Assembly: GCA_938003885.1 (NCBI GenBank)
Contig: CALKWT010000185.1
Location: 1 to 64,000 of the forward strand
Length of the DNA stretch: 64,000 bases
Reading direction: 5' to 3'
DNA from: an uncultured Balneolaceae bacterium
GTDB lineage: Bacteria > Bacteroidota > Rhodothermia > Balneolales > Balneolaceae
The notes beneath the pieces were generated by a model. It saw nothing but the letters and a program-made list of their open reading frames with translations, was not told where the DNA came from and made no database searches. The position numbers and the translations under genes are program-made. Shown here in pieces: positions 47,551 to 56,851 of this stretch; positions within the stretch are counted from its first letter, which is position 1, and the number at the start of each line of letters is the position of its first letter.

Positions 47551-47810
47551 AAGAACCAGGTTAGTTTAGTTGGGGGCCACGTAGGTATTATCCCTTTATC
47601 AGATATGACTTTATATGAAATTGATAAAGCCTTGTTAATACGGCATTCCGCATGTAACTCCAGTCTATATATAAATATGGCATTACTTTATCAAGTCATT
47701 TTTTTTAATAAATGAAAGGGATGCAAAACCATCTTTTTCTGCATGTTTGTAGCGGCTGAGCACGATAAACCGTAACTTACAGGCTGACCATCAATTGAAC
47801 CCATGTAAGA

Positions 47811-48053
47811 ATGTATACAGCAAAAATTAACATCACTCTCCGAAAATCTATTCTTGATCCGCAGGGTAAAGCTGCCCATCAGGCGTTACAGGATTTGGGA
47901 ATGACCGATATAGAAAGTACCCGGATAGGGAAGTTTGTTGAATTGGAAATAGAGGCTTCCGATAAAGAGAGTGCCTTTAAAAAAGCGGACGAAGCGTGTA
48001 AAAAGCTTCTGGTCAACGAAGTGATGGAGGATTATCAAATCCATATTGAATAG
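47811..48053 (+). CDS. purS: Phosphoribosylformylglycinamidine synthase subunit PurS
   Basis: PurS is the small bridging subunit of the three-part FGAM synthase (PurS-PurQ-PurL) in purine synthesis. The 80-residue protein shows the pattern INITLRKSILDPQGKAAHQAL followed by LGMTDIESTRIGKFVELEI and the end NEVMEDYQIHIE. It is the first gene of a tight plus-strand run purS-clpS-purQ-M42-lptB. The split enzyme is typical of Gram-positives, archaea and some other phyla; Bacteroidia mostly use one long PurL. Confidence 0.93.
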   Translation: MYTAKINITLRKSILDPQGKAAHQALQDLGMTDIESTRIGKFVELEIEASDKESAFKKADEACKKLLVNEVMEDYQIHIE

Positions 48054-48057
48054 TATC

Positions 48058-48399
48058 GTGAGACAGGCAGAGCTTTTTCCATATGTAACTTCCGATCTCC
48101 CAGGTGAGCAATCACCGGCAAAGGATAAAAGTCTGCTCGTTGCTGAAAAAGAGAGCAGGGATGAGGAGATAGACAAACCATGGAAACTGATACTGTATGA
48201 CGATGACATACACACATTTGAAGAAGTTATCCAACAATTACAAAAAGCCCTTGGATGCAGTCTGAGTAAGGCGCAAAATCTCACGATGAAAGTGCACAAT
48301 GAGGGTAAGGCAGTTGTTTATGAAGGGGCGTTTGAAGAGTGTCTCCGAATTAATGCGATTCTGCAGGAAATACAACTAATTACAGAAATAAAAGGATAG
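48058..48399 (+). CDS. clpS: ClpS-like adaptor protein between purS and purQ
   Basis: ClpS delivers N-degron substrates to the ClpAP protease. The core [18 protein letters not shown] followed by [11 protein letters not shown] aligns well with ClpS: two of the three NDD-box residues (Asp-Asp) and the pocket His (H80) are kept, while the first Asn is Asp and the Met gatekeeper position is Phe. A variable ~40-residue N-terminus precedes the core, as in ClpS. I use the GTG at 48058, four bases after the purS stop; a TTG at 48046 that overlaps purS is possible. No clpA is visible in the window. The gene's place inside a purine operon is unexpected. Confidence 0.82.
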   Translation: MRQAELFPYVTSDLPGEQSPAKDKSLLVAEKESRDEEIDKPWKLILYDDDIHTFEEVIQQLQKALGCSLSKAQNLTMKVHNEGKAVVYEGAFEECLRINAILQEIQLITEIKG

Positions 48400-48406
48400 A
48401 TATACC

Positions 48407-49108
48407 ATGTCTAAAAAAATTGGAGTGATTGTTTTCCCCGGTTCTAACTGCGATCACGATACCTACCACGCTATGAAACATGTAATGAATGCAGACACAA
48501 AGTTTCTATGGCATAAAGAAGAAGAGATCGATGATATCGATCTGATTCTGGTTCCTGGCGGGTTCTCCTACGGAGATTATTTGAGATCCGGTGCAATAGC
48601 TCGTTTTTCTCCTGTCATGAAAGCTGTAAAAGAGTTTGCCGGGCAGGGCCGGCCGGTTCTGGGAATCTGTAATGGGTTTCAGATTTTACTCGAAGCGGGC
48701 CTTCTTCCCGGAGCGACTCTGCATAACAAGAACCTAAGGTACATCTGCAAGGACGTATACATACGTGTTGAAAATAACAGCTCCCTGTTTACATCGGGAC
48801 TGAGTCAAGGAACGGTTCTGAAGATGCCTGTATCCCACGGCGAAGGCAACTACTATATCGATGATGAAGGTCTCCGTTCGCTTGAAGAAAACAATCAGAT
48901 TGCATTCCGGTACTCCGACGCAGAAGGGAATATTACGGATGAAGCCAACTTTAACGGATCTTTATCCTCCATCGCGGGGGTTACCAATGTCGACGGGAAT
49001 GTTCTGGGAATGATGCCTCACCCGGAACGGGCCATGGAAGAGCTGCTTGGTTCTACAGACGGCGCCCTTTTCTTTGAATCTATATTAAATGAGCTGAGTG
49101 TCGCCTGA
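48407..49108 (+). CDS. purQ: Phosphoribosylformylglycinamidine synthase subunit PurQ
   Basis: PurQ is the glutaminase subunit of FGAM synthase. The class I amidotransferase triad is visible: C88 in GICNGFQ, H205 and E207 in [10 protein letters not shown]. The start [15 protein letters not shown] and [18 protein letters not shown] are characteristic. At 233 residues it is the stand-alone form working with PurS and a short PurL. It follows clpS by 7 bases, and the next gene starts right at its stop. Confidence 0.96.
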   Translation: MSKKIGVIVFPGSNCDHDTYHAMKHVMNADTKFLWHKEEEIDDIDLILVPGGFSYGDYLRSGAIARFSPVMKAVKEFAGQGRPVLGICNGFQILLEAGLLPGATLHNKNLRYICKDVYIRVENNSSLFTSGLSQGTVLKMPVSHGEGNYYIDDEGLRSLEENNQIAFRYSDAEGNITDEANFNGSLSSIAGVTNVDGNVLGMMPHPERAMEELLGSTDGALFFESILNELSVA

Positions 49109-50143
49109 ATGATTGATTTCGATCTTCTTTCAAAAATTGTCACGGTACCGGGAGCACCCGGTCACGAAACGCCAGTCCGGAATCTGCTCACCCCCATGCT
49201 GGAGGAGGTGTGTGATGAGGTTTATACAGATGGCATAGGCAACTTGATTGCAAGAAAGAAAGGATCCGGGCCCCGGGTCATGCTTGCTGCTCATATGGAT
49301 GAGATCTCCCTGATTGTGACGCATATTGATGCCAGCGGATTTATTCGATTCTCAACGTTGGGGGGCTTTGATCCGGCAACCCTGGTCTCTCAGCGGGTGA
49401 TGGTGCATGGACGTGAAGAGCTACCAGGTGTGATTGGCACGAAACCGGTTCACATTCAGTCGGATAGTGAAAAAAAGTCCGCAATAAAGTTGGAGAATCT
49501 CTTCATCGATGTAGGACTGCCGGAGAAGAAGGTAAAAGAGCAGGTTAGTCCCGGAACCGTTATCACCCGAGACAGGGAGATGATCAGGATGGGTGATTTT
49601 GTAACTGCCAAGTCGCTGGATAACAGAATCTCTGTATATATCCTTCTGGAGGCGTTGAAGCGACAGCAAGGGGAGAGTGCAGACCTCTATGCTGTATTTA
49701 CAACACAGGAAGAGGTGGGCCTTCGTGGCGCCCGGGTGGCCGCTCAGGCTATACAGCCTGAGATTGGAATCAATCTGGATGTCACCCTTGCCAATGACCT
49801 CCCCGGAGTCAGTGAGCAGGATTACTGCACAAAAGCGGGAGAAGGAATTGCTATAAAAATTATGGACAAGAGTATTATCTGCACTCCTTCGCTTACGCAG
49901 TTTCTTATGGATTTGGCTGAACAGAATAACATTCCATATCAGAGAGAAGTCCTGACGGCGGGAGGAACGGACACGTCCGCTATGCAGTATCTGATGGGAA
50001 TCGGCAGTCATGTGACCTCCATCTCCTGCCCTGCACGATATATTCACAGTACGGCTGAAACATGTGCAATCAGTGACGTTGAAGCGGGAATCCGCCTGAC
50101 CACTGAAGTGATGAGCTCCCTTAAAAACTACTCCTTCCAATGA
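49109..50143 (+). CDS. M42 family metallo-aminopeptidase
   Basis: This is the dinuclear-metal aminopeptidase family of glutamyl aminopeptidases and FrvX/YsdC. Metal ligands include H62 and D64 ([13 protein letters not shown] segment), the bridging Asp in AKSLDNRI, the catalytic E-E pair in [12 protein letters not shown], a further Asp in GINLDVT, and H in RYIHSTAE. The length of 344 is normal and there is no signal peptide, so it is cytoplasmic. Its ATG directly follows the purQ stop and its end overlaps the lptB start by 4 bases (ATGA), so it is embedded in the operon. Confidence 0.93.
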   Translation: MIDFDLLSKIVTVPGAPGHETPVRNLLTPMLEEVCDEVYTDGIGNLIARKKGSGPRVMLAAHMDEISLIVTHIDASGFIRFSTLGGFDPATLVSQRVMVHGREELPGVIGTKPVHIQSDSEKKSAIKLENLFIDVGLPEKKVKEQVSPGTVITRDREMIRMGDFVTAKSLDNRISVYILLEALKRQQGESADLYAVFTTQEEVGLRGARVAAQAIQPEIGINLDVTLANDLPGVSEQDYCTKAGEGIAIKIMDKSIICTPSLTQFLMDLAEQNNIPYQREVLTAGGTDTSAMQYLMGIGSHVTSISCPARYIHSTAETCAISDVEAGIRLTTEVMSSLKNYSFQ

Positions 50144-50898
50144 ATTTTCATCCTGATGAATCCATAACTCTGGAAAGCAGGAATCTGGTTAAAAGATACC
50201 GGAAAAGAGTGGTGGTAAATCAGGTTTCGATTCGTGTAAATCAGGGCGAGATTGTCGGTTTGCTTGGACCAAACGGCGCAGGGAAAACCACAACATTCTA
50301 TATGTTTACAGGGATCGTTCGCCCTAACAAAGGGAAGGTCTATCTGAACAATGAAGATATTACAAGGAAACCGATGTACCAGAGAGCCAGAATGGGGATT
50401 GGCTATCTGTCGCAGGAACCCAGCGTATTTCGTAATCTGACCGTCCGTCAAAATCTGGAATCGATCCTGGAGTTTCTCTCTTTGAAAAAATCTGAAATCA
50501 GGGAGCGTGCTGATCGTCTTATTGAGGAGTTTGGCCTGCAGAAAGTTGCCAATAACAAGGGGCACAGCCTTTCCGGGGGTGAGAGAAGGCGGACTGAAAT
50601 CGCAAGGGCCCTTGTTACAGATCCAAAGTTTATTCTGTTGGATGAGCCCTTTGCAGGGGTGGATCCGATAGCGGTAGAGGATATACAGCAGATCGTTGCA
50701 GATCTGAAAAAAAGAAATATCGGCATATTCATCACCGATCATAATGTTCATGAGACACTTGCCATTACAGATCGGGCTTATTTGATGTTTGAGGGAAAAA
50801 TCCTGAGAGAAGGAACAGCCGAGCAACTTGCCGAAGATGAAGAAGCCAAAAAGCTTTATCTTGGAAGACAATTCAGACTGGATCGCTACAGTAACTGA
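50140..50898 (+). CDS. lptB: LPS export ABC transporter ATP-binding protein LptB
   Basis: LptB powers transport of LPS from the inner membrane with LptF and LptG. Walker [10 protein letters not shown] is at 43-51, the Q-loop region [18 protein letters not shown] near 90-106, the signature [15 protein letters not shown] 144-158, Walker [14 protein letters not shown] and the switch DHNVHETL. The [11 protein letters not shown] and GERRR(T)EIARAL patterns separate LptB from branched-amino-acid transporters. The start overlaps the preceding peptidase gene by ATGA. It indicates an LPS-containing outer membrane. Confidence 0.94.
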   Translation: MNFHPDESITLESRNLVKRYRKRVVVNQVSIRVNQGEIVGLLGPNGAGKTTTFYMFTGIVRPNKGKVYLNNEDITRKPMYQRARMGIGYLSQEPSVFRNLTVRQNLESILEFLSLKKSEIRERADRLIEEFGLQKVANNKGHSLSGGERRRTEIARALVTDPKFILLDEPFAGVDPIAVEDIQQIVADLKKRNIGIFITDHNVHETLAITDRAYLMFEGKILREGTAEQLAEDEEAKKLYLGRQFRLDRYSN

Positions 50899-50967
50899 CG
50901 ATCTGTTTAACGGATGTTCACATCTTTACTACAGATGATCAAACCTTTAAACTTTTGACAGAGACTT

Positions 50968-51288
50968 ATGGATATAATTACGGCAGAAGAACTCAACAGA
51001 CGACTTGAAGCAGGCGAAGATCTGCGACTTCTGGATGTAAGGGAATCGTTCGAAGCCAACATCTCGGACTTCACAATGGAAACGCTCTCCATTCCTGTAG
51101 CATCCCTTGATGAACAGCTGCACAAGCTGGATAAAGAGAAGGAGTATATTGTTTACTGTCGTAGTGGAAATACCAGCAAGAAAGCTGTAGAACTACTTCT
51201 GGAGAACGGTTTTGAACGTGTTAAAAATCTGGAAGGCGGGATCAATGGCTGGGCCCAAAAGTTTGACCCTTCGCTACCCCAGTATTAG
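50968..51288 (+). CDS. Single-domain rhodanese-like protein
   Basis: The 106-residue protein is one rhodanese domain of the GlpE/PspE size: LLDVRESFEANISDF near the start, the active-site loop C-R-S-G-N-T-S (IVYCRSGNTSKKAVELL) with the persulfide-forming Cys near residue 71, and NLEGGINGWAQKFDP at the end. It probably handles sulfane sulfur in the cytoplasm. It sits 69 bases after lptB and could share its transcript; an inverted repeat follows. Confidence 0.9.
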   Translation: MDIITAEELNRRLEAGEDLRLLDVRESFEANISDFTMETLSIPVASLDEQLHKLDKEKEYIVYCRSGNTSKKAVELLLENGFERVKNLEGGINGWAQKFDPSLPQY

Positions 51289-51309
51289 TAGCCGGCAGGG
51301 GTTGATGCA

Positions 51310-51348
51310 ATGATGGGGGTGCAGGATAACCGACACTGCACCCATCAT
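51310..51348. terminator. Possible bidirectional terminator between rhodanese and rho genes
   Basis: Arms 51310-51324 and 51336-51348 form a 13-bp stem with a 2-base bulge (atgatggg-gg-tgcag with ctgcacccatcat). It lies between two convergent genes. The T-richness after it is weak on both strands, so the call is uncertain. Confidence 0.4.
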
Positions 51349-51407
51349 ATCAGGTCTTCTGGGATAAGAGGCAGCCTGCAGTTTACATCAGATCTCAAGC
51401 AGTCGTA

Positions 51408-52625
51408 TCAGTTGATGGCTGCAATCTGAGAAAAAAGCTCTTCGTTACTTTCTGTTCTCCGAATCACCTGTAGAAGCATCTGCAGGGACTCTTTCGGGTT
51501 CTTTTTCAACAGAAAGCGACGCACCATATTTCTCTCTTCCAGTGAATCTGTGATAAACTTGTCTTCATTCCGTGTACCGGATGCGCCGATGTTAATTGCA
51601 GGGAACATTCGCGCATTGGCAATCTCCCTGTCTAAAACCAGTTCCATATTCCCCGTACCCTTGAACTCTTCAAAAATAAGGTCATCCATTCTCGAGTTGG
51701 TTTCAATAAGGCAGGTTGCAATAATTGTCAGCGATCCGCCACCTTCTATCTTACGGGCGGAACCGAAGATTTTTTTTGGAATTTCAAGGGCACGAATGTC
51801 CAGACCGCCGGACAAGGTTCTGCCGCTATTGGTCTGAACAGCATTGTATGAGCGGCCCAGGCGGGTCAATGAGTCGATCAGTAAAACGGCATGCTCTCCA
51901 TATTCCGCCTTACGTTTTACATAGCCCAAGGCCATCTCAGAAATTCTCACATGACTTTCTGTAGGGCGGTCATTCGAAGAAGCAAATACTTCGGCATTGG
52001 TCGTTCTCAGGAAATCGGTAACCTCTTCCGGCCTTTCATCTACCAGGAGAATTCCGGTGTGGATATCGGGGTAATTTTCTGTGAGGCTCTGTGCGATTTT
52101 CTTGAGTAAAACAGTTTTACCAGTCCGCGGAGGTGCTACGATCAGAGCTCGCTGTCCGCGGCCAATGGGGGCAATAAGATCCATTACACGCAGTTCGATA
52201 TCCTCGGGCTTGTTGCCGAGTTTAATATATTCATTCGGCATAATAGGGGTCTGAAGCTCAAACCGGTTGATTTTTTGCCACTCTTCAGGTACCCTGCCAT
52301 TCACCTTTTCAATAGAATAGACATGTCTGTTACCACTTTGATCCTCCTCAAACTCGCCTTCCAGGATCAGACCGGTTCGGAGATCGTGAAATTTGACTTC
52401 GTCAGGCCTTAGAAAAGGATCTCTCGGGTGGTAGCTGAACTCGAAATTCAGTTTCCGTATAAATCCATATCCTTTCTCGTTAATTTCGAGAATCCCGTTG
52501 TACCTTCCGCCAATTCTGGTCTGTTGATTTTGATGAAACTGTGGAGCGTAAGCAGCTTGTTTCTTCGACTTATGACCTGATTGTTTTTTTTTGTTACGCC
52601 CTTTATTTTTGCGTGAACGTGCCAT
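51408..52625 (-). CDS. rho: Transcription termination factor Rho, short form
   Basis: Rho is the hexameric RNA translocase that ends transcription. Here the N-terminal helical domain is absent; instead ~35 basic and glutamine-rich residues (KNKGRNKKKQSGHKSKKQ) lead into the RNA-binding OB fold (NGILEINEKGYGFIRK, 44-59). The ATPase core has Walker A APPRTGKT 164-171, Walker B AVLLIDSLTRLGR, and the Q/R-loop segments RTLSGGLDIRALE. The 405-residue length fits the truncated N-terminus. The basic leader may replace the missing domain in RNA contact. It has a ~186-base upstream region that could hold autoregulation sites. Confidence 0.95.
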   Translation of the reverse strand: MARSRKNKGRNKKKQSGHKSKKQAAYAPQFHQNQQTRIGGRYNGILEINEKGYGFIRKLNFEFSYHPRDPFLRPDEVKFHDLRTGLILEGEFEEDQSGNRHVYSIEKVNGRVPEEWQKINRFELQTPIMPNEYIKLGNKPEDIELRVMDLIAPIGRGQRALIVAPPRTGKTVLLKKIAQSLTENYPDIHTGILLVDERPEEVTDFLRTTNAEVFASSNDRPTESHVRISEMALGYVKRKAEYGEHAVLLIDSLTRLGRSYNAVQTNSGRTLSGGLDIRALEIPKKIFGSARKIEGGGSLTIIATCLIETNSRMDDLIFEEFKGTGNMELVLDREIANARMFPAINIGASGTRNEDKFITDSLEERNMVRRFLLKKNPKESLQMLLQVIRRTESNEELFSQIAAIN

Positions 52626-52747
52626 GCACTAAAATATGGTTATGATTAACTGAATTATTAAGAATGATTTAGCAGGTTTCCTGTGTATGCATGCTACAGG
52701 AGAGAGCGATCTATAAAAAGAGAGAGACGAGCCGTGTGTTATAAGAA

Positions 52748-52773
52748 CCGGGCGAAATTATTGAATCGCCCGG
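52748..52773 (-). terminator. Probable terminator after the TPR gene
   Basis: Perfect 8-bp GC-rich stem ccgggcga (52748-52755) and tcgcccgg (52766-52773) with a 10-base loop. On the minus strand it follows the TPR gene stop by ~38 bases and is followed by TTCTTAT. Confidence 0.6.
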
Positions 52774-52811
52774 CTTAAAATAAAGGGAAGGAAATCAAAA
52801 TTCAAGTAAGG

Positions 52812-54128
52812 TTATCTTACATGAGTGGTTTCATTGATCCACGAGTAACATTCGTTGATTTCAGATCCAATCGTAATGGGGGTTCCTGCCTCCCAGCCCC
52901 GAAAGAACTTGTCTTCAGCAGTTGGCAGTACCGGCTGATAGGAGTTGTACTGTCTGCTTACTGTATTTGCAACAGAACTGTCGTTTGCTCTTGCTCTGTC
53001 GAGATAATCGAGGACCAGCCAGTAGACAGTACGGTCGTCTCTATCCAATTGTCTGTTGGCTGTACATTGGGTAACTGCTGCAGCATATATACCGGCAATA
53101 CGAATATAGGGCTGCCCCCAGTTTCTATCTATTTCGATGGCACGCCGTGCATATTGACGGGCACCCTGGAGATTGCCATCATTCTGCAGGAGTTCGGAAA
53201 TTTCCAGCATCACGCTCTTTTGTACATTGTCATCAGTAGAGAGTTCCAGAGCCTGCTCAAGATAATTGAGAGCTGAACGGGTCTGTCCGTCTGCTTTTGC
53301 ATAATCTGCAAGTGTCCTGATATTGGCATAGCTGGGCTCTTCATTATATGCTTTTTCTGCATATTCGATCGCCTTGGCCCGATTTCCGGTTTCTCTGTAG
53401 AGTTTACCGATTTCATTGATCAGATCGATATCGGAAGGATTTTCTGCAAGTCGGCCCTCAAGGAATTCAATACGCTCTTCCGGGTTCGTAAAGAGGCTAT
53501 CTCTGGTGGCATCGATTACATTGGCCAGGGAGCTGCCGGCGTGGGGCTCCACTTCATCTATCATTGCCAGGGCTTTGTCGCGCTCATTGTTCTCCATAAA
53601 GTGATTCAGCAAAACCTGGATATAGTATCCGTCTCCTGCTTGAATCAAACGTTTGGAATCGATCTCATATGCGCTCAAATAGTCTTCAATGGCTTTGTCG
53701 GTACCATCGGATATATTGGCCTGGTTCTCCTGATAAAATCGTCCTCGATTGAAGTGCCACTCATAATAGTCAATACTGTTTTCATCAAACGTTTCAAAAG
53801 CATCGTCATAGATGATCAGTGCACTGTCCAGATAGGCGGCTGTCATCGAAGGATCCGATACCTGCTTCGATAGTTCAGTATATACCGTAATCATTCTCTC
53901 AAACTGCCGGGGCAGGTTAAAACGGTTTACTCCCTGTATGCTTTCTGGTTTTGCTTCAAGCATCCACTTCCCGTACTGCAGAGCCATTTCATAATCACCT
54001 GTACGGTAATTTTCATAAAATATCGAGTATGCATTAATTTCGCTCATACCATATGGCGGCTCACTCTGGGAGAAAGCTTGTGATCCTGCAATAAAAATAA
54101 ATGCAAGGGTTAAAAAATACTTTTTCAT
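52812..54128 (-). CDS. Exported tetratricopeptide-repeat protein
   Basis: A signal peptide (YFLTLAFIFIAGSQAFSQ, cleaved near 21) is followed by ~415 residues with several TPR units, clearest in AKAIEYAEKAYNEEPSYANI, ALNYLEQALELSTDDNVQKS and ARQYARRAIEIDRNWGQPY. It should be a periplasmic scaffold. The two upstream genes on the same strand encode a barrel protein and a DUF4270-like lipoprotein, 48 bases away, so a joint envelope role is plausible. Confidence 0.82.
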   Translation of the reverse strand: MKKYFLTLAFIFIAGSQAFSQSEPPYGMSEINAYSIFYENYRTGDYEMALQYGKWMLEAKPESIQGVNRFNLPRQFERMITVYTELSKQVSDPSMTAAYLDSALIIYDDAFETFDENSIDYYEWHFNRGRFYQENQANISDGTDKAIEDYLSAYEIDSKRLIQAGDGYYIQVLLNHFMENNERDKALAMIDEVEPHAGSSLANVIDATRDSLFTNPEERIEFLEGRLAENPSDIDLINEIGKLYRETGNRAKAIEYAEKAYNEEPSYANIRTLADYAKADGQTRSALNYLEQALELSTDDNVQKSVMLEISELLQNDGNLQGARQYARRAIEIDRNWGQPYIRIAGIYAAAVTQCTANRQLDRDDRTVYWLVLDYLDRARANDSSVANTVSRQYNSYQPVLPTAEDKFFRGWEAGTPITIGSEINECYSWINETTHVR

Positions 54129-54176
54129 TATTTTGTTGTTTTGGTTTGGAAAAATCTAAGGTTACTCATACCGGAT

Positions 54177-55496
54177 CTATTGAAAACGTTGTCTGACGAA
54201 CATAAATTCTGCAAGGTTCAATGAAAGTTTAAACCCCCAAACATTTTCTTTTACTAAATTGGAAGCTTCAGTTCCCCTCATACCGTAATGGAAGCTCAGG
54301 TCAACAGAAGAGACGGATCTGCTGTTGACGATTCCCAGTCCGGCATTAAGGTATAACGTTTCGATATCATGACCCCGGATAGTAAGATGACCGGTATCAT
54401 AGGTTATACCTGCACTATATTTGAAATTTGAAAAGAATCCCTGTTGTTGAGAAGATCTGTAAGGGTGGTGCTGTAAGCCGGCACCAAACTTCAATCTGTC
54501 TTTATAGTATCCTTCCTGATTCTTATCAAAAGTAAAGCTGACCTCATCCCAATTTTGGTAGAGAAGTTCAGTATTAACGTTTGTCAGATTGGTAAAATTA
54601 TACGTAAGTCCGGCATTAATTTCCAATGGTAATGTAACATCTCCATGTCGATCTGGAGAATTTTGATTTAAATGGAGTAAGGTCGGACGCCCGTTGATGT
54701 TTTGATAGGTGGTTATTTCGTTTTCCGCATCGATAGTGAGAGGCAGGGTGACACTAAGGCCCATGGCTAACTGATCCTGGTCACCGAAGATCCGGTTAGT
54801 AAAGGTGTAGATCCCAAAACGGTGCCCTATACTGTTTCCCTGGATTTTACTGATATAGCGGGAAGGTGTAAATACCGCATCAGAAAACAGGGGCTGTGTC
54901 TCATGATTCATGGTAAGGGCGTTTACAGAAAAAGCATACCCGACAGCCAGATGATTAAAGACTCTGTATCCTGCGCCGATTTCGAAACGGTTGACACCAC
55001 CCGATCCGATTGTACTAAATGAATAGTTTACACTGAGATAGGGGTTTACCGGGTATAAAAATAATCCCGTTTGCTCCCTTCTGAAGTTATTATTTGTCCG
55101 AGGGGTGAAAGCTGCCGATATGCCGAGCCGTCCGCGGAGTACCGGGAAGGTAAACTGAAAAGATTCCAGGCCGAAGATGACATTATTGGCTGATGAGAGC
55201 CCATCACTGGCTACAAATTGATCAAGGTTGGCAGAGATGCTTCCCACTGTATAATTAATTAACCCCCACTGGGCCGGATTGGCAATATTTGTGGAGTATC
55301 CTGAATAGTTGGAAACTCCGCTCAGGCCCATGCCCATCGAAAATGTGGAGTTGATATCGGAAGGGGTGCCAAACCCCAGCCCGGAATAGAACGAGCCGGT
55401 GCGGGCTTCATCCTGAGCGAAACCTGCGGACTGAAAGGCTGTTGTCAAAATTGTCAGGAGTGAAACTATCTGAATGAATTTTTTCATATGGGTCAT
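54177..55496 (-). CDS. Outer-membrane beta-barrel protein, FadL/PorV-like
   Basis: The signal peptide (KKFIQIVSLLTILTTAFQSAGFAQ) is followed by ~415 residues of amphipathic strands that end in EFMFVRQRFQ. The early segment TFSMGMGLSGVSNYSGYSTNIANPAQWG recalls the GAGxA..NPA region at the N-terminus of FadL-type transporters and PorV. I therefore place it loosely in that superfamily. The ATG at 55496 overlaps the stop of the DUF4270 gene (ATGA); an in-frame ATG at 55487 is equally possible. Tight coupling suggests the lipoprotein and this barrel act together. Confidence 0.72.
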   Translation of the reverse strand: MTHMKKFIQIVSLLTILTTAFQSAGFAQDEARTGSFYSGLGFGTPSDINSTFSMGMGLSGVSNYSGYSTNIANPAQWGLINYTVGSISANLDQFVASDGLSSANNVIFGLESFQFTFPVLRGRLGISAAFTPRTNNNFRREQTGLFLYPVNPYLSVNYSFSTIGSGGVNRFEIGAGYRVFNHLAVGYAFSVNALTMNHETQPLFSDAVFTPSRYISKIQGNSIGHRFGIYTFTNRIFGDQDQLAMGLSVTLPLTIDAENEITTYQNINGRPTLLHLNQNSPDRHGDVTLPLEINAGLTYNFTNLTNVNTELLYQNWDEVSFTFDKNQEGYYKDRLKFGAGLQHHPYRSSQQQGFFSNFKYSAGITYDTGHLTIRGHDIETLYLNAGLGIVNSRSVSSVDLSFHYGMRGTEASNLVKENVWGFKLSLNLAEFMFVRQRFQ

Positions 55497-56851
55497 TCAA
55501 CCGTTGTAATAATGATTTTCGGCTTTCTTTCAGGGTCGGTCAGGTGGTAAAAATGGTTGGCATAAAAGAGGCCATTTACATCCTGGAGGGTAATATAGAG
55601 TTCCTGTGTATTCTCCTCACCAAAAACCTGGTTCAGCGTAAATTCTGTAATATCCATACTGAAGAGATCCTCATCTTCTTCAGCTACGGCCTGGTATCTC
55701 GGATTAGAGGTAAATATTCTTGCCATAATATCTTCAGGCTCTTCAGGAAATATATGAGCACGAATCGCTGTAGATGTCAGTCTGGAAATGTGTGACGCCG
55801 CTTTTTCGGGCTCCCTGTTTTTATAGAGCAGCAGTTGAGCATTCACGATGTTTTTGGACGACAAGTCTACATCCGGTTGAGAAAAGTCGGGATTTACACG
55901 CAGGACATGACTCGTATTATAGAGGACAAGGTGGTCGTCCGTTTCCGGAGAGCCACTTTTTTCTACTGATGCAGCCCAGTCACGGAAATAGATGGTAGGT
56001 TCCGTCTCCTCCTCCTCGTCTTCCTCTTCTGAATCGCTATTTTCTCCGTTTTCTTCATCCTGTGCGGGCGAGCGTACGATGAGGGAGGTGATCACTTCCT
56101 CGGATGACTGCTGCTGGTTCTTTAAGAACCTCATACTCGTTGTTCCTTCTGCCGGTACGATGGCGAGTCCCGGAAAATTCTGCCGGTAAAGGGAGTCTGA
56201 TTCCGCTTCGGAGCTATTAAAATATTCGGCAAATTTCAGTTTCCAGCTCTCGTTAAGCTCTACCATCGCCGTTGTGTCGCTTGCTGCTACAGAAATGGTG
56301 GCGATCCTGTTGGAGTAGTTTACATCCACAGTTTCATTGTAGCGCAGCTGGGAACCTCTCCATATCTCCCCGGCCTCATAGATATCAAAAACGGATACAG
56401 AGGAGTCGTCACCGTAAACCCTTGCATCAAATATGAGCTGAAGCAGGAGGGTATCCTCCCCGGTGAGTGTATCCACCGTCGAAGAGGAGAGAGAAGGCTT
56501 CAGAAGAGCTGTTGATTTCATGCTTCCATATACCGGGTCATCCACCGCACCCAGTGATGTAAAGCGCAGACTGCCGGAATAAGCTTCCGAATGAATCAGT
56601 GCGAGATCATCCAGATCGATCTGAATCGTATGAATCAGATCTTCATCAGGGAGAATCTCGCCCCCAACCGATCCGGACGTATCACAACCGCTCAGAAAAA
56701 GCAGCGGAAGAATGATGAATAATGTAAGAAGTGTTGCACCCCCCGGGGTTGCTGAAATCGGTGTGCTGGATTTTATAGGTTCTATCCGAACAGGATTATT
56801 CGGTTTCCCCGAGAATTTCCCGATAGTAATTTGCAAATTTCTTCGATACAT
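55493..56851 (-). CDS. DUF4270-like lipoprotein
   Basis: The lipobox LFLSGC stands after a hydrophobic stretch, and directly behind it comes DTSGSVGGEILPDEDLIHT, the typical opening of DUF4270 lipoproteins; the rest is beta-rich with an internal acidic low-complexity run (EENGENSDSEEEDEEEE). I start at the ATG at 56849-56851. That gives ~55 residues before the lipobox Cys and a 56-base overlap with the upstream synthase gene; the frame stays open to 56980 and no closer ATG, GTG or TTG start is visible. In Bacteroidota relatives a DUF4270 gene regularly follows the short glycogen synthase gene, as here. Function unknown. Confidence 0.75.
   Translation of the reverse strand: MYRRNLQITIGKFSGKPNNPVRIEPIKSSTPISATPGGATLLTLFIILPLLFLSGCDTSGSVGGEILPDEDLIHTIQIDLDDLALIHSEAYSGSLRFTSLGAVDDPVYGSMKSTALLKPSLSSSTVDTLTGEDTLLLQLIFDARVYGDDSSVSVFDIYEAGEIWRGSQLRYNETVDVNYSNRIATISVAASDTTAMVELNESWKLKFAEYFNSSEAESDSLYRQNFPGLAIVPAEGTTSMRFLKNQQQSSEEVITSLIVRSPAQDEENGENSDSEEEDEEEETEPTIYFRDWAASVEKSGSPETDDHLVLYNTSHVLRVNPDFSQPDVDLSSKNIVNAQLLLYKNREPEKAASHISRLTSTAIRAHIFPEEPEDIMARIFTSNPRYQAVAEEDEDLFSMDITEFTLNQVFGEENTQELYITLQDVNGLFYANHFYHLTDPERKPKIIITTVE

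Noticed and set aside
49421..50871. Two long minus-strand frames (239 and 247 codons) opposite the M42 peptidase and lptB genes
   Set aside because: Both cover clear plus-strand enzymes with intact motifs; the translations are Cys/His/Phe-rich and featureless.
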